This document shows, piece by piece, positions 1 through 7,916 of a DNA stretch of 31,346 nt. Each line of letters starts with the position of its first letter. Position 1 is the stretch's first letter. The stretch is from NCBI RefSeq assembly GCF_910583865.1, contig NZ_CAJTYX010000031.1, positions 1 through 31,346 of the forward strand. Reading direction: 5' to 3'. The notes beneath the pieces are model-generated. The model was not told the origin of the DNA. It searched no databases and worked only from the letters and a program-made list of their open reading frames with translations. The DNA is from an uncultured Muribaculum sp. (GTDB lineage Bacteria; Bacteroidota; Bacteroidia; Bacteroidales; Muribaculaceae). A program made the position numbers and the translations under genes.

Positions 1-65
1 CTTTCAAGATGTTGGACTCTCTGATTTATGGTTTAGCGGACAGTAATAATAAAAATTTCCGGTAA
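1..65 (+). CDS. 3' end of an upstream gene, probably the YjjP/ThrE N-terminal half (partial)
   Basis: Only about 20 C-terminal codons are inside the window; the frame starting at base 3 is open and ends in TAA at 63-65. That TAA overlaps the ATG of the next gene (TAATG), so the two are translationally coupled. The tail itself (ending NNKNFR) is not diagnostic. The call rests on context: the next gene is a YjjB-like protein, and in many bacteria YjjB is encoded directly after its partner YjjP (DUF1212), the two being the halves of a ThrE-type exporter. Identity is inference. Confidence 0.45.
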   Translation, partial: FKMLDSLIYGLADSNNKNFR

Positions 66-547
66 TGATTGAAAAGATTTTAGAGGACGCATTGTTTGCG
101 GCGATAGCGGCAATCGGATTCTCCGCTATCAGCAATCCGCCGCGCAGGGCATATCTGTTCTGCGCGCTGATCGCGGCGGTAGGCCATTCGTCACGCTACA
201 TGCTGATGAATCCCTCGCTTGCCGGAATCAACATAATAGCCGCCTCGGCGATAGCGTCGTTTATCGTAGGAACGATGGCGGTACTCCTGTCGCCGAGAGC
301 CAAGGTGCCGGCCGAGACGTTCCTGTTTCCCTCGCTCCTGCCAATGATTCCCGGCATATATGCCTACAAGGCTTTCGGAGGCCTGGCCATGTGTGTGATC
401 CACAACAGCGAGACAGATTATCTCCACTATTTCTACCTGTTCTCAACCAACGGGCTTATATGTATGTTCATAATCCTCGGCATGGTAATAGGTGGCACAT
501 TACCTACATTTATCTTCCGCCACGTCACATACCGCGCCACGAGATGA
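65..547 (+). CDS. yjjB: YjjB-like subunit of a split threonine/serine (ThrE-type) exporter
   Basis: A 160-residue integral membrane protein of the DUF3815/ThrE_2 family. It has four or five hydrophobic segments and the family pattern of a PxRA turn (NPPRRA, about residues 24-29), a GHSSR motif (about 40-44) and a PMIPG motif (about 92-96). E. coli YjjB is the same length (157 aa) and works with YjjP; YjjPB has been linked to succinate export, while the fused actinobacterial ThrE exports threonine and serine. The true substrate here cannot be read from sequence. The start ATG overlaps the stop of the preceding partial gene, which fits a two-subunit operon. The LysR regulator 50 bases downstream on the same strand may control it, but that is only suggested by position. 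Confidence 0.85.
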   Translation: MIEKILEDALFAAIAAIGFSAISNPPRRAYLFCALIAAVGHSSRYMLMNPSLAGINIIAASAIASFIVGTMAVLLSPRAKVPAETFLFPSLLPMIPGIYAYKAFGGLAMCVIHNSETDYLHYFYLFSTNGLICMFIILGMVIGGTLPTFIFRHVTYRATR

Positions 548-565
548 CATAAAACGGAATATCCG

Positions 566-573
566 TAAATTTG
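566..573 (+). promoter_or_regulatory. -7 element (TAAATTTG) upstream of the LysR gene
   Basis: TAAATTTG matches the Bacteroidetes -7 consensus TAnnTTTG and lies 23 bases before the ATG at 597. No good -33 TTTG is present 19-21 bases further upstream, so this is a single-element match. It supports the downstream ATG as the real LysR start. Confidence 0.4.
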
Positions 574-596
574 CACAACAATTCAATACAGCGTAC

Positions 597-1499
597 ATGG
601 AACTGCGCCAACTACGATCGTTCATAAAACTGGCCGAGACACTTAACTTCTCCGAGGCTGCCAGGGAACTCTGCCTCACACAGAGCACCCTGTCACAACA
701 GATAAAACAGCTTGAACAGGAATTCGACACCACGCTGTTCATCAGGAACAGCCACGGCGTGGCCCTCTCCGAAGCGGGCGTCGAACTGCTGCCTGTCGCA
801 CGCAAGACCGTGGGAGATGCCGAAACCTGCCGACAACGCATGCTTGATGTGGGCAACATGGCGATAGGCAATCTAAACATAGGCGTGACATACTCGTTCA
901 GCCCCATACTCACCGAGACTATCTTCTCGTTCATGAGAAAATTCCCTGGCATAAAGCTAAATATATGCTACAAACCTATGGCGGAACTTATGGAGATGTT
1001 GCGTCACAGGGAGGTGGACTTCGTACTGGCGTTCAAGCCCACCCTGCCGATGCCCGACATAGAGTCGCACACGCTGTTCCAGAACAAGCTCTCCGCTATA
1101 GTAAACAGCTCGCATGCGCTGGCCGCGAAATCATCGGTAGGAATGGACGAACTGTCACGTCACGCCCTCGCATTGCCGTCGAAGGGATTGCAGGCGCGCA
1201 ACACACTGGACCATCTTCTTGAGCACGACAGCCACGACCTTAAAATCCGCATAGAGCTTAACGACCCTCACATACTGCTCGACCTCATCCGCCGGAGCAA
1301 CCTCGTCACGATACTTGCCGAAACGTCAGTTCACAATCAGCCCGGGATAAAAGCGGTGCCCATACAACTGCCCGACAACGAAATGACAGGTTGTGTCCAC
1401 ACCCTCGGCGGCTCCTACCACAAGAAATCCATGTGTGAGTTCGTAAAGATGCTCAGCGAGTCTGTCGCCGTAAAAGAACGGGCCAACGCGTGGCTGTGA
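597..1499 (+). CDS. LysR-family transcriptional regulator
   Basis: A 300-residue protein with the usual LysR layout and length. A winged helix-turn-helix lies at residues 1-60 (MELRQLRSFIKLAE, then SEAARELCLTQSTLSQQI and the TLFIR wing), followed by a substrate-binding-like effector domain from about residue 90. The frame is open back to an ATG at 492, but that would overlap the preceding gene by 56 bases and add 35 non-homologous residues; the MELRQLR start at 597 matches the family N-terminus. LysR proteins bind DNA as tetramers and respond to a small co-inducer. No T-N11-A operator could be assigned with confidence. The neighbouring exporter genes are the most likely targets by position. 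The end lies 23 bases from a convergent gene. Confidence 0.9.
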   Translation: MELRQLRSFIKLAETLNFSEAARELCLTQSTLSQQIKQLEQEFDTTLFIRNSHGVALSEAGVELLPVARKTVGDAETCRQRMLDVGNMAIGNLNIGVTYSFSPILTETIFSFMRKFPGIKLNICYKPMAELMEMLRHREVDFVLAFKPTLPMPDIESHTLFQNKLSAIVNSSHALAAKSSVGMDELSRHALALPSKGLQARNTLDHLLEHDSHDLKIRIELNDPHILLDLIRRSNLVTILAETSVHNQPGIKAVPIQLPDNEMTGCVHTLGGSYHKKSMCEFVKMLSESVAVKERANAWL

Positions 1500-1522
1500 C
1501 CGCATCTCGACGTGGTGTCATG

Positions 1523-2023
1523 TCATTGGGTCAGTGTACGGGTCATCTCCACACCGGGAGCGATGGCAAGCGAGAGTGAAGTCTCGCGGTTAAGCGCGGT
1601 ACTTCGATAATAGATGTGCAAAGGTCTGGCGCTTGGCCGTAGGCAGTCAATATAGGTGACTGCGCATACCGGCTCTGCCATGTGCAGGCCGTTGCCGGGA
1701 ACTATGCGTTCCTCGACGGTGATGTCGCACCCCTTCACCGTAACGGCTATGCTCACCGCCCCGCGGTCGGTCAGCAATCCGCCGAAGCCGGTGCGGGAGA
1801 GCACTACGCGCATGTCGTCGAGGACTTCCATACGCAGTCCGGGGGCAGACTCATGGATGGATGCTTCATGACGGTCGACAGGATATATGTCGCAGGAATA
1901 TAGATACGTCATCACTGGTGATGCGTCGCGCGGACGTATGACGGCGGCAAGGACAGCGGATGCCGCGATAAAGAGCATCACGCATATTTCAACCGGACCT
2001 ATTGCTATCCAGAGTAAGGACAT
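1523..2023 (-). CDS. membrane-anchored protein of unknown function
   Basis: A 166-residue product that I do not recognise. It starts MSLLWIAIGPVEIC and has one strong hydrophobic segment at about residues 10-28, best read as a signal anchor, followed by about 135 mostly soluble residues with two pairs of cysteines or histidines but no known catalytic motif. The frame extends upstream to 2101, but the ATG at 2023 puts the hydrophobic segment at the N-terminus and follows an A-rich stretch (AACAAAAACG) typical of Bacteroidetes translation starts. It is convergent with LysR and divergent from the channel gene. The absence of a competing frame and the clean membrane topology support it as real. 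Confidence 0.6.
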   Translation of the reverse strand: MSLLWIAIGPVEICVMLFIAASAVLAAVIRPRDASPVMTYLYSCDIYPVDRHEASIHESAPGLRMEVLDDMRVVLSRTGFGGLLTDRGAVSIAVTVKGCDITVEERIVPGNGLHMAEPVCAVTYIDCLRPSARPLHIYYRSTALNRETSLSLAIAPGVEMTRTLTQ

Positions 2024-2052
2024 CGTTTTTGTTAAGTGGGCTATGTTTACAT

Positions 2053-2088
2053 CGGCGGTGTGTCGACATTCGGTATACCGCCGTTTTT
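2053..2088 (+). terminator. stem-loop followed by TTTTT
   Basis: CGGCGGT (2053-2059) pairs with ACCGCCG (2077-2083) and is followed on the plus strand by five Ts. It could stop plus-strand read-through toward the channel gene; on the minus strand the same hairpin would lie in the leader of the unknown membrane protein. The 17-base loop is long, so this is tentative. Confidence 0.3.
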
Positions 2089-2111
2089 GTGTCTGCCACA
2101 CCCTCCTAAGC

Positions 2112-2119
2112 CAAAGGTA
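2112..2119 (-). promoter_or_regulatory. -7 element (TACCTTTG) for the unknown membrane protein
   Basis: Read on the minus strand, TACCTTTG matches TAnnTTTG exactly and lies about 90 bases before the ATG at 2023. A matching -33 TTTG is not seen at the right spacing, so confidence is modest. Confidence 0.35.
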
Positions 2120-2196
2120 ATGATTTTGCCGGAACTAAATTATAAAAATGAGTGTTAAAATTATACTCATGACTTTTTAATTATTTAGGCATCATC

Positions 2197-3726
2197 ATGC
2201 TTGCACATTTAATCCCCACACACTCCGTTGCCCGATGGCTCATATCGGTAGTAGATTCCATTCTAGAGACCACGGGCATAAAGCGCTCAAGCACACTCGA
2301 GGAGGTAATATACACTCTCGTGATTCTCGGTGTGGCCATACTTCTCGGATGGCTTGCGAGAAAAATCACCATATATATCGTCAACCAATGGATGAGCCAC
2401 TATAAATCGCCGTTCATCGAGGATATGGTGAGGCTGAAAGTAGTGAGCCGCAGCAGCCATGTCATACCGCCACTGGTGTTTCTCGGGCTGGTGCCCTTCG
2501 CGTTCGAGACAGACCCGCACACGCTGGCACGTATTGAGGCGGTGGTGATAATATACTTCCTTATAGTGCTTGCCTGGTCGATATGCTCTTTGCTGGAGAT
2601 AATATGGATGGCCTACAACCGGCATGACAACACCAAGAACCTCCCCCTCAAAGGCATACTCAACGTGGGTAAGGGACTTGTATGGATCGTAATCGCCATC
2701 GTGATTGTATCTATCATCCTAAACAAGTCGCCGCTGGCATTGCTTACCGGCCTTGGCGCGTTTGCGGCGGCCCTTATGCTCATATTCCGCGACTCGATAC
2801 TCGGCTTCGTAGCCGGTATACAGCTTTCGACCAACGACATGCTGCACGTGGGCGACTGGATAGCCGTGCCAAAGACAATAGCCAACGGCATAGTGACCGA
2901 CGTGTCGCTGACAGCGGTCAAGATACGCAACTGGGACAATACCACCGTCACCCTCCCACCCTATACGCTGGTGCAACAGGGATTCCAGAACTGGACACAG
3001 ATGAAGAAGCGCGGACGCCGGCAGATTGAACGGTCGGTGTATATCGACGTAACATCGGTCGGGCCGGCCACACCGGAACTTATCGAGACATGCAAGAAGA
3101 TGCCCTACATGGGGGATTACATAACCGAGATGCAGAAACTCGCCGCCGAGGGGAAAGCCACGGCTGTGGTCGGCGACACGATTCCGGTCAACGGCTCGCT
3201 CGACACCAACCTCGGGCTATTCCGTGCATATATCGGACTATACGTCACGCATCATCCATGGGTGGCCCAGGGAGGACCGCTGTGTATGGTGCGCCTGCTC
3301 GAACACACGGCACAAGGGATACCGCTACAGCTGTTCTGCTATCTCAACACGGTGGACTGGGTGAAATACGAGGGCATATCCAGCGACATATTCGAGCATA
3401 TCATAGCCGCCGCGCCTGTGTTCGGACTCTCGGCCTACAGCTCACCTACGGGACGCGACGTGGTGAACATAGCCAATCCAAACCCGCAAGCGATGCCATA
3501 TTATGGCAACCGCCCCCTGTCGATGCTCCCTTACGATCCAAAGACCAACTTCATGGTGCCGCCAAACACCTCGGACGACCCGGGCTATACTTTCTCTACG
3601 GTCACGGTATATCCCGACGATATTCCCAAGGCCACGGGAGCCGTACCGGTCATACCGGGCTTGGAAACCGTAGCTACACAGAACGCGGATGCCACGTCGT
3701 CACCTAAAGCGCCGGCGGGTGCATGA
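2197..3726 (+). CDS. YbdG-like mechanosensitive ion channel (MscS superfamily)
   Basis: A 509-residue inner-membrane channel. Predicted helices lie near residues 35-62, 88-103, 113-138 and 160-177, followed by the MscS pore helix at about 180-205 (LLTGLGAFAAALMLIF) with the Gly/Ala-rich pattern of this superfamily. The following beta domain carries the YbdG-type signature GIQLSTNDMLHVGDW (about 207-221) and VKIRNWDNTTVTLP (about 241-254). E. coli YbdG contributes to a miniconductance mechanosensitive activity that releases solutes on osmotic down-shock. This protein is longer than YbdG (415 aa); the extra length is a cytoplasmic C-terminal tail of low complexity rich in Pro, Ala and Thr after about residue 430. 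It ends 15 bases from the convergent WbqC-like gene. Confidence 0.9.
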   Translation: MLAHLIPTHSVARWLISVVDSILETTGIKRSSTLEEVIYTLVILGVAILLGWLARKITIYIVNQWMSHYKSPFIEDMVRLKVVSRSSHVIPPLVFLGLVPFAFETDPHTLARIEAVVIIYFLIVLAWSICSLLEIIWMAYNRHDNTKNLPLKGILNVGKGLVWIVIAIVIVSIILNKSPLALLTGLGAFAAALMLIFRDSILGFVAGIQLSTNDMLHVGDWIAVPKTIANGIVTDVSLTAVKIRNWDNTTVTLPPYTLVQQGFQNWTQMKKRGRRQIERSVYIDVTSVGPATPELIETCKKMPYMGDYITEMQKLAAEGKATAVVGDTIPVNGSLDTNLGLFRAYIGLYVTHHPWVAQGGPLCMVRLLEHTAQGIPLQLFCYLNTVDWVKYEGISSDIFEHIIAAAPVFGLSAYSSPTGRDVVNIANPNPQAMPYYGNRPLSMLPYDPKTNFMVPPNTSDDPGYTFSTVTVYPDDIPKATGAVPVIPGLETVATQNADATSSPKAPAGA

Positions 3727-3741
3727 AAAAACAGAGGGTGT

Positions 3742-4395
3742 TCACAGATGCCCGTGTACCGCATCGCGCAGATACAGAGCCGACTCAGGTCCGATATTGA
3801 ATATCAGGTCGAGTATTGAGAGGCCCGGAGTGAAACCGAACCTCGCTGCCCACAACTGATAATATGGCGGACATTCCTCAGGAATCTCCGCCGCGACGGC
3901 ATCCGCAGGAATTTCGTCGACATCCTCTGCGAGCATATGGGTGGCGGGGTCTATCCCTATGGCTTGCAGGCAGAAGCGGTGTATGCCCATGTCGAGGTCG
4001 ACGAGACGCTCCACCGACCCGGAGAACCATGGCCGGAGGTCGTCGGCGTAGTATTCAAAGAAAGGCGTACGTCCGTATGCCGCCTCCAGCGCGCCCCAAT
4101 GCACGAGCCACCAGTCGCCGTGACGGCTGGTCAGCACGTCGGCTATGCGGGTGGAGTGCCATTCCTGCGGCTTCTGCAAGGGGACGGTGAGACGTTGCAG
4201 TCCGTTCGGGCCTTCGATGGTGCAGCGGTGGATATGCTTCTCGCGCTTGTTGTATCTACCCGAGGCGTCGATTACCACACGGGGGTACGCAGCCATGGCT
4301 GCATACGAAGCCACGCTCCCGCAGAACGAGGGGAGAATGACCCCCGTCCGGCCGGGGAAACGAACGAGCGGCGATGATGACGGGATATTGCTCAC
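3742..4395 (-). CDS. WbqC-family protein
   Basis: A 217-residue WbqC-like protein, recognised from the N-terminal LPSF motif, the RCTIEGPNGLQRLTVPL block and the TPFFEYYADDL segment that characterise the family. WbqC relatives often sit in polysaccharide loci, but in Bacteroidales one copy is found beside lepB, as here; the biochemical role is not established. I chose the GTG at 4395, whose last bases overlap the lepB stop (GTGA), because it gives the usual coupled arrangement. An ATG at 4431 would also work but would overlap lepB by 40 bases. Family members usually begin just before the ILPSF motif, so either start leaves a slightly long N-terminus. Confidence 0.75.
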   Translation of the reverse strand: MSNIPSSSPLVRFPGRTGVILPSFCGSVASYAAMAAYPRVVIDASGRYNKREKHIHRCTIEGPNGLQRLTVPLQKPQEWHSTRIADVLTSRHGDWWLVHWGALEAAYGRTPFFEYYADDLRPWFSGSVERLVDLDMGIHRFCLQAIGIDPATHMLAEDVDEIPADAVAAEIPEECPPYYQLWAARFGFTPGLSILDLIFNIGPESALYLRDAVHGHL

Positions 4396-5855
4396 TTGTC
4401 GGGATTGGCGGTACGGAATATCCTGTCCCAACGGATCTTGCCGTTGAATAGACCCTTGTCCTTGTCAAACGAGACGAGCACGCGCCACGGCTTACCGACG
4501 ATGTGGTCCTCGGGCACAAATCCCCAGAAACGCGAGTCGGAGGAGTTGTCGCGGTTGTCGCCCATCATGAAATAGTAGTCCATCCCGAATGTGTAGGTGT
4601 CGGCAGGTTTCCCGTCGATATACACTATGTTATCCTTCAGATAGGCGTCGTGATGCCCCTCGTAGTTGCGGATCACGCGCTCATATACCGGCCATGTCGA
4701 TGCGTCGAGCCTGATGGTCGCCCCTTTCTTTGGAATCCATATCTCGCCGTAGTCGCTCACGGTCCAGCCGTGGTCGATACCCTCTGGGAAGAGGCGTACG
4801 GGATAGGCCGGGGCCTTGATCACGCATGCCAGCGCCGGATTGGCCTTGAGCTTCGAGAGCATCTCCTGAGTCAGCGGTGACACGTAGATTGGGGGTACTG
4901 TGCCGTCGGGTGCGATATAGAACCCGTTTAGCTCCACGGCCTCCATGTCGGCGGGGGTCAGTGTCATGGTGTATCGGTCCTCGGCGCTTACCCCGAGGTC
5001 GTCCCACTCCTTTTCAGTCAGTCCGCCGTTGCGGAACTGATAGAGGTAGTTGTGCTGCACATACTTGGGGGCCTCGATTACCTCACCGTTGATATATATG
5101 GTGTCGGCGACAATCTTGAGGCGGTCGCCTGGAAGCCCGACGGCGCGCTTCACATAATTCTGACGGCGGTCGACAGGCACGTGGATCACATCACCGAACA
5201 TCTGCTTGTTGGCCTTGACATTGTTGCGCCCGTACTGCTGCACCAGGTCGTAGTAGGTGCGCGGATCTTCCATGAACTTCGTGGCCACGGTGTCGCCCTT
5301 GGGGAAGTTGAACACCACTATGTCGCCGCGCTCCACCTGCCCCAGCCCCTTCAACCGGCGGTATTTCCACGATGGCCACTCGGTGTAGCTCTTGGTGTCG
5401 ATTATAGGCATGCGGTTCTGCACGAGCGGGAAGTGGACGGGGGTCATCGGCACACGCGGGCCATAGGCCATCTTGTTGACCCACAGATAGTCGCCTACGA
5501 GAAGCGTCTTTTCGAGCGACGAGGAGGGTATGGCATAGTTCTGCCCTACGAAGGTGAAGATGAAGTAGACGAGGATAAGGGCGTAGATGATTGCATCGAC
5601 CCAACTCATCACCGTGCGCACGGTGGCCGACTTGCTCTTCTTCCACCAGGTGAACGGGATGAATCCGGTGATATATATGTCAAACAACAGCGGGAGGAAT
5701 ATCAGCACCCACCAGCTGCCGAGCCATGCCACCCAGGCGATGAATATGAGAGCTACGACGGTGAAACGTATCCAGCGCGATGTGCGCGTGGCGCGTATGC
5801 GTTCGCGGAGCCGGTCGCGCACCGAACGCCCTGCGGTTGTATTTTTATCGGCCAT
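4392..5855 (-). CDS. lepB: signal peptidase I (long Bacteroidetes form)
   Basis: A 487-residue membrane serine protease that removes signal peptides from secreted proteins and many outer-membrane proteins. Two or three hydrophobic segments lie at about 31-60 and 85-103. The catalytic serine is in AIPSSSLEKTLLVGD (Ser113 by alignment with E. coli Ser90) and the general-base lysine is in YVKRAVGLPGDR (Lys236). The C-terminal box E, MGDNRDNSSDSRFWG, is at about 431-445. Most family members are 200-330 residues; here about 200 residues are inserted between the lysine box and box E, which is normal for Bacteroidetes LepB. The gene lies downstream of dapB but is separated from it by the palindromic element, and is coupled to the WbqC-like gene downstream. 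Confidence 0.95.
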   Translation of the reverse strand: MADKNTTAGRSVRDRLRERIRATRTSRWIRFTVVALIFIAWVAWLGSWWVLIFLPLLFDIYITGFIPFTWWKKSKSATVRTVMSWVDAIIYALILVYFIFTFVGQNYAIPSSSLEKTLLVGDYLWVNKMAYGPRVPMTPVHFPLVQNRMPIIDTKSYTEWPSWKYRRLKGLGQVERGDIVVFNFPKGDTVATKFMEDPRTYYDLVQQYGRNNVKANKQMFGDVIHVPVDRRQNYVKRAVGLPGDRLKIVADTIYINGEVIEAPKYVQHNYLYQFRNGGLTEKEWDDLGVSAEDRYTMTLTPADMEAVELNGFYIAPDGTVPPIYVSPLTQEMLSKLKANPALACVIKAPAYPVRLFPEGIDHGWTVSDYGEIWIPKKGATIRLDASTWPVYERVIRNYEGHHDAYLKDNIVYIDGKPADTYTFGMDYYFMMGDNRDNSSDSRFWGFVPEDHIVGKPWRVLVSFDKDKGLFNGKIRWDRIFRTANPDK

Positions 5856-5913
5856 TGTTATCGATAAGGCTTTTTAAGTAACCCGTAGGGGTATAATTAC
5901 TTATGTTTTACTT

Positions 5914-6115
5914 TACTGAACTGATTTAAACTTATTGCAAATTAACATTCAGAGGCTGTTTGCGAGGCGATTTTGAGCTTTTCGAGGGAGCGATGGGGTT
6001 CCATCGTGACCAAGAAAAGAGAAGAAATCGGCCGGAAACAGGCCTGAAGGTTAACGATAAGGCTTACATCAGTTCGGGATTTAACATTTTGCAATAAGTT
6101 TAAATCAGTTCACTA
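5914..6115. mobile_element. palindromic MITE-like element with 25-bp perfect terminal inverted repeats
   Basis: The outer 25 bases (5917-5941, beginning TGAACTGATTTAAACTTATT) are repeated perfectly and inverted at 6088-6112; allowing one mismatch the repeats extend to 5914 and 6115, where both ends read TA. Inside, the arms continue as an imperfect palindrome: CAGAGGCTGTTT on the left corresponds to CAGGCCTGTTT on the reverse of the right, and the centre is a perfect hairpin, CGATGG-GGTT-CCATCG (5991-6006). The right arm carries about 30 extra bases. There is no open reading frame of note. TA at both borders would suit a Tc1/mariner- or IS630-type transposase acting in trans, but no transposase is in the window. 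The right repeat supplies the last codons and stop of dapB. Confidence 0.6.
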
Positions 6116-6860
6116 TGTCGAGTAGTGCCGGGGATGCTATAAGCGAGTGCATCATCTCGTCCATAGTGAGCCAGCCGTGGCGACCCTTTGTCCACTCGGC
6201 GGCCACTACCGCACCGAGGGCAAAACCCTCGCGCGACTTGGCCCGGTGCTCTATGGTGATGGTGTCGACCGGACTGTCCCAACGTATGATGTGGGTACCG
6301 GGCACCTCACCTTCGCGGCGATGCTCTATCAGCATCTCACCTTCGCCCGACATGGCTGCGTCCTCCGTCCACCCCTTGACGCGGCTGTCAGACGCGATGA
6401 TTCCCTCGGCCAGGGTGATGGCGGTGCCGCTCGGATGGTCGAGCTTATAGATGTGGTGTATCTCCTCCATCGAGGGCGTGTACTGCGGGAAGCCCTCCAT
6501 GATGGCGGCGAGATACTTGTTGACGGCAAAGAATATGTTGACACCGAGCGAGAAGTTGGATGTCCAGAACAGCGTACCCTCGCCGTTGTCGCACAGAGCC
6601 TTGATCTCCGGCATCTGCGCCCCCCACCCCGTGGTGCCCGACACGACGGGCACGCCACGTTCGAAGGCACGGCGATAGTTGGCCACGGCGGTCGACGGCG
6701 TGGTGAACTCTATGGCCACGTCCGACGAGGCGAACTCGGGGGAGTCGAAATCCTCCTGGTTGTCGGCATCGATGCGGCACGTCACCTCATGCCTGCGCTC
6801 CAAAGCTATCCTCTCTATGGCACGGCCCATCTTGCCGTAGCCTATAAGTGCGATCTTCAT
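6105..6860 (-). CDS. dapB: 4-hydroxy-tetrahydrodipicolinate reductase
   Basis: A 251-residue cytoplasmic enzyme of the lysine/diaminopimelate pathway, reducing (hydroxy)dihydrodipicolinate with NAD(P)H. The nucleotide-binding loop is IGYGKMGRAI at residues 6-15, and the active-site segment EEIHHIYKLDHPSGTA is at 132-147, with the expected catalytic His135 and Lys139 and the PSGTA substrate loop. The start was set at MKIALIGYG rather than 63 bases upstream because homologues begin there and an AG-rich stretch (AAGAAGAAAATAAG) precedes it. The last codons and the TGA lie inside the inverted repeat of the palindromic element, so the C-terminal residues may have been rewritten by its insertion. 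Confidence 0.95.
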   Translation of the reverse strand: MKIALIGYGKMGRAIERIALERRHEVTCRIDADNQEDFDSPEFASSDVAIEFTTPSTAVANYRRAFERGVPVVSGTTGWGAQMPEIKALCDNGEGTLFWTSNFSLGVNIFFAVNKYLAAIMEGFPQYTPSMEEIHHIYKLDHPSGTAITLAEGIIASDSRVKGWTEDAAMSGEGEMLIEHRREGEVPGTHIIRWDSPVDTITIEHRAKSREGFALGAVVAAEWTKGRHGWLTMDEMMHSLIASPALLDIVN

Positions 6861-6953
6861 CTTATTTTCTTCTTTACATGTAATGTCGATTCCTTTCCCT
6901 ATCCGTTTTAACACATCTATCATGCCACTTCAAGGGAACATAGGAAATCCTCA

Positions 6954-6985
6954 CAAAAATACTCAAATCCCCCAGCATATGCAAA
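6954..6985 (-). promoter_or_regulatory. Bacteroidetes-type promoter for dapB
   Basis: On the minus strand TTTG (6985-6982), 20 bases, then TATTTTTG (6961-6954): an exact fit to the TTTG-N19/21-TAnnTTTG consensus. Transcription would begin near 6948, giving a leader of roughly 90 bases before dapB. Confidence 0.65.
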
Positions 6986-7028
6986 TCCCTGTAAAATATG
7001 GCAAATCACCACATCTTTCCTCCTCCGG

Positions 7029-7454
7029 TCAGTTATGGCCGGTGCGGAGGTGGTCGTGGCGGTGGAGGTCGCGGGCGGTCTTTTTGGCGATGTTGCGGGC
7101 GAAGGCGTCGGTTAGGTCGACGCCGGTCTGGTTGGCTATGGCGGAGACTACCCAAAGCACGTCGGCGAGTTCGTCGGCGAGCGCGTCGGGATTCTCACCG
7201 GACTTGAACGACTGGTCGCCGTAGCGCCGGGCCATTATGCGGGCCACCTCCCCGACCTCCTCGGTGAGCACGGCCATGTTGGTAAGTGGCGAGAAATAGC
7301 GTACGCCTATGCCGGTGATCCAGCTGTCCACCTGCCTCTGCACATCGCGCAGTGTCACGTCGGACGCTTCTCCGTGCGACATGCCGCACGCCATGCCCAC
7401 GTCCTCGGCATGCGTGGCGAGTGAAGGATTATCCATGGGATTATCGCAGTTCAT
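7029..7454 (-). CDS. MazG-like nucleotide pyrophosphohydrolase
   Basis: A 141-residue all-alpha NTP pyrophosphohydrolase of the MazG superfamily. The metal-binding EExxE motif is at Glu65, Glu66 and Glu69 (LTEEVGEVARIMARRYG), and the second ExxD motif is at Glu95 and Asp98 (LADELADVLWVVSAIANQTG). A single MazG domain of this size hydrolyses nucleoside triphosphates to monophosphate and pyrophosphate, often as house-cleaning or dCTP/dUTP control; the specific substrate is not evident. Its ATG overlaps the dtd stop (ATGA), so it is coupled to dtd. The first 25-30 residues look poorly conserved and an internal Met25 is an alternative start. Confidence 0.88.
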   Translation of the reverse strand: MNCDNPMDNPSLATHAEDVGMACGMSHGEASDVTLRDVQRQVDSWITGIGVRYFSPLTNMAVLTEEVGEVARIMARRYGDQSFKSGENPDALADELADVLWVVSAIANQTGVDLTDAFARNIAKKTARDLHRHDHLRTGHN

Positions 7455-7903
7455 TCCTTTAGTCTTGAATCGATTATTATCGTCACAGGGCCGTCGTTGA
7501 CGAGGGCCACCTGCATGTCGGCGCCGAACACTCCGCGCCGGGTAGGACGTCCGAGCAGACGTGAGGTTTCATCGCAGTAAAGCTCATAGAGCGGCACGGC
7601 AAGGTCATGGCCGGCGGCGCGTATGTAGCTCGGACGATTCCCCTTGCGCGTGGAGGCAGTGAGCGTGAACTGGCTGACAGCCAGCAGTTCGCCTCCGGCA
7701 TCGATTACCGAGCGATTCATCACGCCTTCGCCGTCGTTGAATATGCGCAACGAGGCGGTCTTGGCCGCGAGCCAAAGGGCGTCGTCGGTGGTATCGTCTT
7801 TTTCCACACCTACAAGCACCATCAGCCCCGGGCCGATGGAGGAGTGCACGTCACCTCCGATGGAGACCGACGCACCGGTCACACGCTGTATTACAATTCT
7901 CAT
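7451..7903 (-). CDS. dtd: D-aminoacyl-tRNA deacylase
   Basis: A 150-residue enzyme that hydrolyses D-amino acids mischarged onto tRNA, preventing their entry into protein. Length and sequence match the family from end to end: MRIVIQRVTGASVSI at the N-terminus, the SQFTL motif at residues 77-81, and the Gly-Pro motif as NDGPVTI at 136-142. The common form of the latter is NSGPVT; the Asp for Ser change leaves the chirality-checking Gly-cisPro pair intact. It lies 13 bases downstream of ribF and overlaps the MazG-like gene, forming a small house-keeping operon. Confidence 0.95.
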   Translation of the reverse strand: MRIVIQRVTGASVSIGGDVHSSIGPGLMVLVGVEKDDTTDDALWLAAKTASLRIFNDGEGVMNRSVIDAGGELLAVSQFTLTASTRKGNRPSYIRAAGHDLAVPLYELYCDETSRLLGRPTRRGVFGADMQVALVNDGPVTIIIDSRLKE

Positions 7904-7916
7904 AAGAGTCGGTTGT

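Noticed and set aside
5052..5867. Plus-strand open frame of 271 codons opposite lepB
   Set aside because: No family features, no promoter or start context, and lepB on the other strand is complete with all motifs.
7904..7916. Separate promoter for dtd
   Set aside because: The 13-base gap to ribF is too short and lacks a -7/-33 pair; co-transcription is more likely.
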